Source: Candidatus Micrarchaeaceae archaeon (GTDB taxonomy: Archaea > Micrarchaeota > Micrarchaeia > Micrarchaeales > CABMGC01). From it: DNA of 5,177 nucleotides. Below, in pieces: positions 1 to 5,122 of this stretch (the first letter of the stretch is position 1; every line of letters begins with the position of its first letter). A program made the translations under genes and the position numbers. Below the pieces are notes generated by a model. The model worked only from the letters and a program-made list of their open reading frames with translations. It did not search any database and had not been told where the DNA came from. Location: positions 1 to 5,177 of the forward strand of contig DAIDAD010000044.1 in NCBI GenBank assembly GCA_027310795.1, given 5' to 3'.

Positions 1-37
1 ACTCCATATTAATCAGATAAAGAAGCGCTTCGTTCAT
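1..37 (-). CDS. Possible 5' end of a leftward gene, partial (runs off left edge)
   Basis: An ATG at 37-35 on the minus strand opens a frame of 12 codons reading MNEALLYLINME, with no stop before the edge. The residues look like a helical protein start, but the piece is too short to assign. No good Shine-Dalgarno motif precedes it. A TATA-like TTTTAAA (minus strand, about 93-87) lies roughly 50 bases upstream, a workable distance for an archaeal promoter with a short leader. If real, this gene diverges from the phosphatase gene at 174. A short chance frame is equally possible. Confidence 0.3.
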   Translation of the reverse strand, partial: MNEALLYLINME

Positions 38-65
38 ATTAAAAACTTCAAATGAGTTCGTTTAT

Positions 66-85
66 TGACTAATCTGGGTTAGACA
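66..85. repeat. Imperfect inverted repeat in the divergent spacer, possible operator
   Basis: Arms TGACTAA (66-72) and TTAGACA (79-85) are reverse complements at 6 of 7 positions and flank a 6-base centre, TCTGGG. The repeat sits beside the TATA-like CTTTAAAAG (86-94), between the possible leftward start at 37 and the rightward phosphatase. This position would suit a repressor site. Repeats of this quality are expected several times by chance in 5 kb, so location is the main support. Confidence 0.3.
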
Positions 86-102
86 CTTTAAAAGGGTCTT
101 TT

Positions 103-177
103 ATGCGGCGTAAGGCTTTCTTGGCAACGTATTTAAACGAGCATATGGAATATAATCTCACTGCGGTTTTCTCATGA
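103..177 (+). CDS. Possible 24-residue upstream/leader ORF, coupled to the phosphatase
   Basis: An ATG at 103 opens a 24-codon frame beginning MRRKAFLATYL and ending in TGA at 175-177. That TGA overlaps the phosphatase ATG at 174 as ATGA, the same coupling arrangement seen at gatA/gatB and Nudix/msrB. A good Shine-Dalgarno-like AAAGGG (91-96) lies 6 bases before the ATG, like the AAGGG before gatA. Against it, a better-placed TATA-like box at 130-137 would start transcription inside or after this frame and exclude its start codon. The peptide matches nothing I recognise. Confidence 0.3.
   Translation: MRRKAFLATYLNEHMEYNLTAVFS
130..137 (+). promoter_or_regulatory. TATA-like box, candidate promoter of the phosphatase gene
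   Basis: TATTTAAA lies about 40 bases before the ATG at 174. With the usual archaeal spacing of about 25 bases from TATA centre to start site, transcription would begin near 160 and leave a leader of about 14 bases. A second AT-rich element, ATATAAT at 150-156, is closer and could give a leaderless message. No clear Shine-Dalgarno precedes the ATG at 174, which fits a short-leader or leaderless transcript or coupling to the small ORF at 103. Confidence 0.4.
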
Positions 178-794
178 AGGTTTTTCTCATAAGGCACGGG
201 CAGAGCATGCTCAATGGAAGAGGGATACACCAGTCCCCTGATACTGGACTATCTGAAAGAGGCATAAGGCAGGCAGAGGCCATGGCAGAGAGGTTTGTCG
301 GCGTGAAAGTCGACCTTATACTTGCAAGCAGATACCGCAGGGCCATGCATACCGCCCAGATAATATCAAGGAGGATAGACCGAAGAGTAGTTTATACTAA
401 GCTATTGAACGAGTTCAAGAACCCGACGGAAGTAGAAGGATTGAGGCACGGCTCTGCAAAGGCCATGAAGATTGCTAAGATGATAAGGGCGCACGCGCAC
501 GACCCTAAATGGCATTATTCTGATGAAGAGAACATGTTCGACAAGATTACCCGGGGAAAGAAGGCAGTAAAGTACATTGAGGACATGCATGCTGATTCTG
601 TGATAGTTGCAACACACAGCGGGCTTCTGCGCATGATACTTGCGATAGGGATTTTCGGCAAGGAACTGACTCCTGAAGACTTCGCGAAGATCGTGAGCTT
701 CATGATGACGGAGAACACCGGCATAACCGAGTGTGAAGTGACAGGCGGCAGATGGAGATTGATAACCTTCAATGACTTCGTGCACCTCAAGTGA
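174..794 (+). CDS. Histidine phosphatase superfamily protein (phosphoglycerate mutase-like)
   Basis: A 206-residue branch-1 histidine phosphatase, probably a cytosolic phosphomonoesterase or mutase working through a phospho-histidine intermediate. The N-terminal RHGQS motif carries the nucleophile His8 with Arg7. SRYRRAMHTA (52-61) supplies the second phosphate-binding Arg (Arg56). Glu80 in LLNEF is the likely acid, and His148 in ATHSG is the second catalytic His. NTGITECEV near 181 is the usual late strand. The start at 174 is supported because the RHG motif belongs within the first ten residues. Substrate cannot be told: candidates include 3-phosphoglycerate, sugar phosphates, an alpha-ribazole phosphate-like compound or a phosphoprotein. 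It is transcribed alone rightward and converges on msrA, with its last 8 bases overlapping the msrA end. No signal peptide or membrane segment is visible. Confidence 0.9.
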   Translation: MKVFLIRHGQSMLNGRGIHQSPDTGLSERGIRQAEAMAERFVGVKVDLILASRYRRAMHTAQIISRRIDRRVVYTKLLNEFKNPTEVEGLRHGSAKAMKIAKMIRAHAHDPKWHYSDEENMFDKITRGKKAVKYIEDMHADSVIVATHSGLLRMILAIGIFGKELTPEDFAKIVSFMMTENTGITECEVTGGRWRLITFNDFVHLK

Positions 795-1320
795 CTATCT
801 CATCCTTGAATTCTTTCCTTATCTTCGCAACCTTAGGCCTTATCACAAGCATGCAATAAGGCTGCAGTGGGTTGTTCTTGTAGTAGTCCCTGTGGTAGTC
901 TTCTGAAGGATAGAATGCCCCTAGTTTCTTAACCTCTGTTGCAATGGGCTTCTTGAAGTTGCCAGCGATGCTCTTTATGTAAGCCTCTATCACTTTCCTA
1001 TCCTTCTCATCCGTGTATAGTATTATGGAACGGTACTGAGAACCCATGTCTGCGCCCTGTTGGTTTACAGTGGTGGGATCATGCGATGCAAAGAATATCT
1101 CAAGAATCTTCTCAAGGCCTGCAACCTCTGAATCATATTCAACCTTCAAGACTTCGGCATGCCCTGTTCTGCCGCTGCAGACCTGCTCATATGTAGGGTC
1201 CTTGGTGGTGCCTCCTGCATATCCTGGAGCGGTCTTTACCACTCCTTTGAACATCTTGAATACCGCCTCGGTGCACCAGAAGCAGCCGCCCCCTAAGACT
1301 ATTGTTTTATTTTTTCCCAT
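787..1320 (-). CDS. msrA: Peptide methionine-S-sulfoxide reductase MsrA
   Basis: A 177-residue full-length MsrA, which reduces the S epimer of methionine sulfoxide in proteins and as free amino acid, with electrons normally from thioredoxin. The signature GGGCFWCTEAVF puts the nucleophile at Cys13 and a nearby Cys16. GYAGG (33-37), GHAEV with Glu56, HDPTT (80-84), QYRS with Tyr96, and EDYHRDYY (140-147) are all in place. Cys156 in PYC near the C-terminus and Cys16 are the obvious candidates for resolving the sulfenic acid; Cys48 is a further cysteine. Its first 14 bases overlap the end of msrB, so expression is probably coupled. An AAGG element lies just before the ATG. The stop at 789-787 lies inside the end of the convergent phosphatase gene. 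Confidence 0.97.
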   Translation of the reverse strand: MGKNKTIVLGGGCFWCTEAVFKMFKGVVKTAPGYAGGTTKDPTYEQVCSGRTGHAEVLKVEYDSEVAGLEKILEIFFASHDPTTVNQQGADMGSQYRSIILYTDEKDRKVIEAYIKSIAGNFKKPIATEVKKLGAFYPSEDYHRDYYKNNPLQPYCMLVIRPKVAKIRKEFKDEIVT

Positions 1321-1687
1321 GCGCCTTGCCCGCAGGTATGAATTTCATAGATATAGAATTTACGCAGTACCTCGTGTTCCTCTTTGTAAGCTGTTCTCCG
1401 GTGAAAACATGCCCGAGGTGCGATCCGCACTTTGCGCACTGTATCTCTGTGCGCATGCCGTCGGGGTCAGGAAGCCTCTTGACTGCTCCTTGAATTTCCT
1501 TGTCGAAGCTGGGCCATCCGCAGTGAGCATCGAATTTGTCATCTGAGCTGTAAAGCGGTGCCTCGCACCTCCTGCAGACATAGATGCCCTTTTTGGAGAA
1601 CTGGTCGTATTCCCCTGAAAAAGGGCGCTCCGTGCCCTTGTGGACTATTACCCTTTCCTCTTCCTTTGTAAGCTTGTTCAACTTCAT
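1307..1687 (-). CDS. msrB: Peptide methionine-R-sulfoxide reductase MsrB
   Basis: A 126-residue MsrB, which reduces the R epimer of methionine sulfoxide in proteins and complements MsrA encoded next to it. TERPFSGEY (19-27) is the family start motif. Two CxxC pairs, Cys38/Cys41 and Cys84/Cys87, form the structural zinc site. AHCGWPSF holds Cys56, GMRTEI (77-82) and SHLGHVF (89-95) line the active site, and the catalytic Cys108 lies in RYCVNSIS. The loop between HLGHVF and RYC reads TGEQLTKRNT instead of the common DDGP-type loop, so it belongs to the GE-loop branch of the family. The ATG at 1687 overlaps the Nudix stop as ATGA, which suggests translational coupling; its 3' end overlaps msrA by 14 bases. 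Length is near the family minimum and nothing essential is missing. Confidence 0.97.
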   Translation of the reverse strand: MKLNKLTKEEERVIVHKGTERPFSGEYDQFSKKGIYVCRRCEAPLYSSDDKFDAHCGWPSFDKEIQGAVKRLPDPDGMRTEIQCAKCGSHLGHVFTGEQLTKRNTRYCVNSISMKFIPAGKAHGKK

Positions 1688-2247
1688 GCAGATCTTCTTT
1701 TAATGCTTCTGATCTTTTTCTCTTTAACGTTGCTCTGTTCGTCAAATAAGAAGGAGGCATCGATGTACCTTCCTTGAAGAGCCTCTTTTAGCCAATATCT
1801 GTCATCGGACCACATCTCTTCAAAAGGGATTGCGCTGATCTTTGTCCATTTTGGCTGCATCTCCTCGCTTTCCTGCGGCTCTCCGCTCCATGAATCTGCT
1901 ATGAATACATTTACCTCTTGGTTGAGCTCCTGCTTGCCTTCGCCATAGAAATAGAACCTGATTATGCCCGCTTTCCTGAAAGATTTTAAGTTTACGCCTA
2001 TCTCTTCCTTGGTCTCTCTTATCAGGGCTTCCTCTACAGATTCACCATCCTGGAGTTTTCCCCCCACGCCGTTCCATTTGCCTGCTCCAAAGCCCCTCTT
2101 CTTCATAGCTATAAGGACCTTGTCTTTCTCCCTGTCAATAAGGTAGCATAAAGTGACCTTCCTCAGCTTTGGGTACAGGCCCTCGTAATCTGAGAGCGTC
2201 TCTGGCCTGGCCAAAGGCTCTTCCTTTGCAAGCTTTTTCAGTCTCAT
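1684..2247 (-). CDS. MTH1-like Nudix hydrolase (probable 8-oxo-purine nucleoside triphosphatase)
   Basis: A 187-residue Nudix hydrolase. The complete Nudix box runs over residues 63-85 (GKLQDGE, then RETKEEIGV). It resembles human MTH1/NUDT1 well beyond the box. KKRGFGAGKWNG (48-59) keeps the Phe and Asn matching MTH1 Phe27 and Asn33, and EEMWSDDRYW keeps the counterparts of Trp117, Asp119 and Asp120, which recognise the oxidised base. A role in hydrolysing 8-oxo-dGTP or 2-hydroxy-dATP is therefore likely by homology. The frame can be extended to an ATG at 2412, but those 55 extra residues overlap the Cys-rich gene in another frame and resemble no Nudix N-terminus. I therefore chose ATG 2247, 11 bases after that gene's stop. 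About 30 residues precede the MTH1-like core; no clear Shine-Dalgarno is seen, so re-initiation is possible. Its stop overlaps msrB. Confidence 0.88.
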   Translation of the reverse strand: MRLKKLAKEEPLARPETLSDYEGLYPKLRKVTLCYLIDREKDKVLIAMKKRGFGAGKWNGVGGKLQDGESVEEALIRETKEEIGVNLKSFRKAGIIRFYFYGEGKQELNQEVNVFIADSWSGEPQESEEMQPKWTKISAIPFEEMWSDDRYWLKEALQGRYIDASFLFDEQSNVKEKKIRSIKRRSA

Positions 2248-2258
2248 CTGATCATTGC

Positions 2259-2393
2259 TTATGACGGCAGCGCGTGGTTGCACTTTGCGCAGAAGGGCTC
2301 GTCCTTTTTCTTTGCCTGGTTGTATGCTGTTGAATGCCACGAATCCTTGCAGTAGCAGCTGCACCCTATAAGCGTCTCGCAGGTTTTGCACAT
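2259..2393 (-). CDS. Small Cys-rich putative zinc-binding protein, 44 residues
   Basis: A 44-codon frame between gatB and the Nudix gene, overlapping an otherwise open longer frame. It begins MCKTCETLIGCSCYC and ends FCAKCNHALPS. Seven cysteines (2, 5, 11, 13, 15, 35, 38) form a CxxC, a CxCxC cluster and a second CxxC, with His20 and His40 nearby. Two CxxC knuckles about 30 residues apart, the second being FCAKCNHALP, suggest a zinc ribbon; a metal or Fe-S role for the middle cluster is speculation. A TAG lies directly before the ATG, so the start is fixed. An AAGG (2404-2401) sits 7 bases upstream. It starts 30 bases after the frameshifted end of gatB and stops 11 bases before the Nudix ATG. 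I recognise no family. The cysteine pattern would not be expected in a shadow frame. Confidence 0.72.
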   Translation of the reverse strand: MCKTCETLIGCSCYCKDSWHSTAYNQAKKKDEPFCAKCNHALPS

Positions 2394-2423
2394 CTAATCG
2401 CCTTACTTGCATTGACGCTGCAG

Positions 2424-2633
2424 TTATTTATTCCTTTTGACTTTGCTCTTTTGCGAAGCTCCAAGGAGCTTATCCAGCCTTCTTGAGACATCCCTTGGGT
2501 GCAGTCCATTGGGCCTTGCGATTTTCTCTATGATGAGGTTCGCGGTCTTCGGCTGCCTCCTGTATTCATTCAACAAATCCTGGTTCTTCTTTATGAAATC
2601 ATTTATCAGTTTATCTAGCTCTTCATCAGGCTT
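2424..2633 (-). pseudogene. gatB: Displaced C-terminal tail of gatB in the -1 frame
   Basis: From about 2633 down to TAA at 2426-2424 the minus strand encodes a further ~69 residues that continue GatB, in the -1 frame relative to the main gatB ORF. The piece starts PDEELDKLINDF, passes through NEYRRQPKTANLI and ends near LDKLLGASQ. This is the pattern of the GatB C-terminal (YqeY-like) helical domain: acidic helix, enp-l-eyr segment, then dpr-V...L-lL. No ATG lies in this frame between its preceding stop and the start of the domain, so it is not a separate gene. Adding one A in the AAAA run at 2635-2632, or a -1 slip there, joins it to the main frame and gives a GatB of about 438 residues. 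A sequencing or assembly indel is the simplest cause. Confidence 0.85.
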
Positions 2634-3739
2634 TTGGCATATTCAACTTTTACCATTTTCCCTGATTCGATGCTATTGACAGTCTCTCTGCTAATCTCTT
2701 TGCCCTGCTCCACCAATGATATTATCCTATCCAGATGATTGTCTTCAGGAGATTTGCCGCTGCCGTATTTCTTGAACCGCTGTATTCCGTGTATTATGCT
2801 CCTTAAAGAGTATTTTGGCATGAACTTTTTTATCTGGCACAGCGACTCCCTGTCGAACATTATAATCTCTCTTACCGTACGTGCCTTTACGTCTGTGCCT
2901 TTTACAAGTGCTTCTGCAGCATCCGCAACGTATACTGCTTCTGCGCACTTCATTCCGCTTATGTCAAATACAGCAAGATCTGGCTCGTATATGTATCCGT
3001 ATTCTTCATCGGTCTCCTTCTCCCTGAGCGTCTGCGTAACCTTTGTCTTCTCATTGTAACCTCTTGTTTCGCGCGCTATCTCTTCGCCGGCAGCTATTGA
3101 CTCGTTCTGCCTTTCTATCTCGAAGCGCATGGCTTCTATCAGGCTCTTTATGCCCGTAACGTTCTTTACTTCGACGCGCGTCTCTGAGACTGATATGTTT
3201 AAATCGGCTTTTATCTCCTTGTTTATATCAACACCAAGGTAATAGAGCATGCTCCGGAGCGATTCTATGAACTCACGCAGTTCGGTTTCGCTGGTGATAT
3301 CTGGTTCCGTTACAATTTCTACCAGCGGGGTGCCTGACCTGTTGAAGTCTATCGCAGTAAGTGCTCCGTCTCTGACTATCTGCGCAGGATCCTCCTCTAT
3401 CTGCACGCGCCTTATCCTTACTCTCTTTTTACCGATGCGCACGGTTCCTGAACTGCCTATTGCGCCGTCCGTCTGCGTGATCTGGTACGACTTTGGCAGG
3501 TCAGGATAGAAATAGGCCTTCCTCACAAAGGATATTCTGCTGTTTATCCTGCAGTTTAGGGCTTTTGCTATGCCGAGCGCAGATTCCACTGCAGCTTCGT
3601 TGAGCATCGGCTTTGCCCCTGGAAAACCCATGCATATGGGGCATATGGATGAGTTCGGCTCATCTGCATCTGCACTGCATGCACAGAAAAGTTTTGATTT
3701 TGTGGGCAAAGCCACGTGGACCTCAAGACCTATTTTCAT
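2615..3739 (-). CDS. gatB: Asp/Glu-tRNA amidotransferase subunit B (GatB), main frame, prematurely ended
   Basis: GatB is the kinase/transamidase subunit of GatCAB. It phosphorylates the side chain of Asp on Asp-tRNA(Asn), or Glu on Glu-tRNA(Gln), and uses ammonia channelled from GatA. MKIGLEVHV opens the cradle domain with its conserved Glu6 and His8. FCACS and CPICMGFPG supply the four cysteines of the structural zinc site. KAYFYPDLPKSYQITQ, IEEDPAQI, DFNRSGTPLVEIVTEPD and EVKNVTGI follow in family order; the last is an archaeal-type form. The helical region from about residue 285 is present, but the frame stops at TAG (2617-2615) after 374 residues, while the natural tail continues in another frame to 2424. 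The ATG overlaps the gatA stop as ATGA, so the subunits are probably made in coupled fashion. GatE is unlikely because no AspRS-like insertion is seen. Confidence 0.93.
   Translation of the reverse strand: MKIGLEVHVALPTKSKLFCACSADADEPNSSICPICMGFPGAKPMLNEAAVESALGIAKALNCRINSRISFVRKAYFYPDLPKSYQITQTDGAIGSSGTVRIGKKRVRIRRVQIEEDPAQIVRDGALTAIDFNRSGTPLVEIVTEPDITSETELREFIESLRSMLYYLGVDINKEIKADLNISVSETRVEVKNVTGIKSLIEAMRFEIERQNESIAAGEEIARETRGYNEKTKVTQTLREKETDEEYGYIYEPDLAVFDISGMKCAEAVYVADAAEALVKGTDVKARTVREIIMFDRESLCQIKKFMPKYSLRSIIHGIQRFKKYGSGKSPEDNHLDRIISLVEQGKEISRETVNSIESGKMVKVEYAKSLMKS
2632..2635 (-). other. gatB: Apparent frameshift site in gatB (AAAA run)
   Basis: On the minus strand the codons GCC AAA AGC CTG encode Ala368, Lys369, Ser, Leu and reach TAG within five more codons. 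Re-reading one A, or restoring one missing A in the run, changes this to GCC AAA AAG CCT GAT GAA and enters the GatB tail. The run lacks a canonical X XXY YYZ slippery heptamer (C AAA AGC), and I see no obvious strong hairpin just downstream. That favours an indel in the sequence or genome over programmed frameshifting. Confidence 0.8.
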
Positions 3740-5091
3740 AAACTACCAACATTGTGTTTATACCTGAACTCGAATTCCTGTTCCCATTCCTTGACGAAAT
3801 CCAGGACAGCATAATCATTTGCCTGATCTGCGATAATCTGCGCGCCTATTGGCATGCCTTCGTAGTAGGCATAAGGAAATGTTACATGTGGAAATCCCGC
3901 AAGGTTCGGCGGTATCGTAAAAATGTCCATGGCGTAATTCTGTACAGGAGTCAATGAACCCGCATCGGATAGCTTCGGGGTAGGTATTGGAAGTGTGGGG
4001 GATATGATGAATGAGTCCTTGAGCAGGCTGGCCATCTCTTTTATTATCATCTTCCTGACCATCAGCGCTTTGGTGTAGTATTTTTCCCTGACGCTTTCGC
4101 TTCTTATGAAGGTGCCGAGGAGTATCCTTCTTTTTGCTTCTATGCCAAAGTTTTCGCGCGCATTCGTGAAGAACTCGTTGTAGCGCTCGTTGAATTCCTC
4201 GCGCATGAGCCCGTATTTGTAGCCGTTGTACTTGGCAAGGTTCGTGGATGCCTCTGCCATCGCTATTATGTAATAGGCGCATACGGCCTTTTCCAGCGCG
4301 CCGGCTTCTATGTAGCTGATTTCATATCTGTCTGAAAATTTGTCAAGCAGTTTTTCAAATCGCGAGGTTATGCCCTTTTCAGCTTTTTCCAGCAAACCTT
4401 TTACGACTACCAGCCTTTTCTTCTTCCTGTTGTTTATCTTTTCAAGCGAGCAGGTCATGTCATAATCGTCAGCGCCTCTTATGATGTCAAACGCTATTCT
4501 TGCATCTTCGCTGCTCCTTGCTATGACGCCTATCTTGTCCAATGAACTAGCATAGTCTATAAGCCCGTACCTTGAGACTGCGCCGTATGTCGGTGTAAAG
4601 CCTATCACCCCGTTGATTGCAGCTGGCGTGGATATGCTGCCTCCTGTGGACTCTGCTATTGCCACATGGTACTTCATGATGGCAGTTGCCACAGCAGACC
4701 CGCTGCTCGACCCGCCAGCGGCATAATCGCTGTTGAAAGCGTTCCTTGCCATGGGCTCCGAGTTTATCCCGAACGTTCCGAAGCCGAACTCATCCATGTT
4801 CGTGACCCCGAAGAAGGAGAACCTCTTGTCTGCAAGGATGCGCTCTGCAGCTGTTGAATTGAACGGAGGCACGTAGCCTTTGAGCATCTTCGACCCCGCG
4901 TTGGCTTCGAAACCCTTGACGCAGATGTTCGCTTTTGTGCTGAACGGCACGCCTCTGTTTGTTCCGGCATCTTTGTTTATCACGTTGAACATGTGATACC
5001 TGCTATTCAGCTTTTCAATCTTGTCAATTAATCCTTCGTAGTAGTCCTTCGGCTTTTCCGTGCTAAGAAATTCAGAAATGCAGCTTGCCAC
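3736..5091 (-). CDS. gatA: Asp/Glu-tRNA amidotransferase subunit A (GatA), glutamine amidase
   Basis: GatA hydrolyses glutamine and passes ammonia to GatB within GatCAB. The 451-residue protein is a complete amidase-signature enzyme. The catalytic triad is visible as Lys53 (PFSTKANICVKG), a cis-Ser in GGSSSGSA (126-133) and the nucleophile Ser152 in ESTGGSIS. GFTPTYGAVSRYGL (164-177) and SSLDKIG (182-188) follow, and RRILLGTF with Arg322 and DIFTIPPNLAGFP (389-401) should contact glutamine. The ESTGGSIS form replaces the bacterial SDTGGSIR and matches my recollection of archaeal GatA. The start is GTG at 5091, preceded by AAGGG with a 6-base spacer. It is slightly shorter than typical bacterial GatA (about 480). 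In archaea GatCAB mainly makes Asn-tRNA(Asn), because GatDE handles glutamine. The stop overlaps the gatB ATG. Confidence 0.96.
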   Translation of the reverse strand: MASCISEFLSTEKPKDYYEGLIDKIEKLNSRYHMFNVINKDAGTNRGVPFSTKANICVKGFEANAGSKMLKGYVPPFNSTAAERILADKRFSFFGVTNMDEFGFGTFGINSEPMARNAFNSDYAAGGSSSGSAVATAIMKYHVAIAESTGGSISTPAAINGVIGFTPTYGAVSRYGLIDYASSLDKIGVIARSSEDARIAFDIIRGADDYDMTCSLEKINNRKKKRLVVVKGLLEKAEKGITSRFEKLLDKFSDRYEISYIEAGALEKAVCAYYIIAMAEASTNLAKYNGYKYGLMREEFNERYNEFFTNARENFGIEAKRRILLGTFIRSESVREKYYTKALMVRKMIIKEMASLLKDSFIISPTLPIPTPKLSDAGSLTPVQNYAMDIFTIPPNLAGFPHVTFPYAYYEGMPIGAQIIADQANDYAVLDFVKEWEQEFEFRYKHNVGSL

Positions 5092-5102
5092 TTTTTTCCC
5101 TT
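5092..5102 (-). promoter_or_regulatory. gatA: Shine-Dalgarno of gatA deciding a GTG start
   Basis: AAGGG at 5102-5098 followed by a 6-base A spacer precedes GTG 5091-5089. An ATG at 5126 upstream is in a different frame and yields only a 31-codon frame, so it is not an alternative gatA start. Confidence 0.6.
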
Positions 5103-5122
5103 ATAGATTATAGGCAGAAACG

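Noticed and set aside
1..173. tRNA, small RNA or CRISPR in the left spacer
   Set aside because: No cloverleaf, C/D-box pattern or repeated unit could be found by eye; only the TATA-like boxes, the short inverted repeat and the two tiny frames listed are visible.
402..785. Minus-strand open frames of 91-127 codons within the phosphatase gene
   Set aside because: They are antisense shadows of a gene with all catalytic motifs intact, and their translations show no recognisable domain.
1307..1320. Programmed frameshift fusing MsrB to MsrA at the A6 run in their overlap
   Set aside because: MsrA lies in the +1 frame of MsrB, so a common -1 slip would not join them. MsrA has its own ATG with an AAGG element just upstream, and both proteins are complete alone, so a simple coupled overlap explains it.
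1046..1546. 166-codon plus-strand frame across msrA and msrB
   Set aside because: It is antisense to two confidently identified enzymes and shows no domain or ribosome site of its own.
2248..2412. 55-residue N-terminal extension of the Nudix protein from ATG 2412
   Set aside because: It lacks any Nudix-like character and overlaps the well-formed Cys-rich frame (2393-2259). The Nudix protein starting at 2247 already exceeds the MTH1 core on its N-terminal side.
3815..4282. 155-codon minus-strand frame inside gatA
   Set aside because: It overlaps the conserved GatA coding region in another frame. Its His/Arg-rich composition is typical of a shadow frame and there is no family motif.
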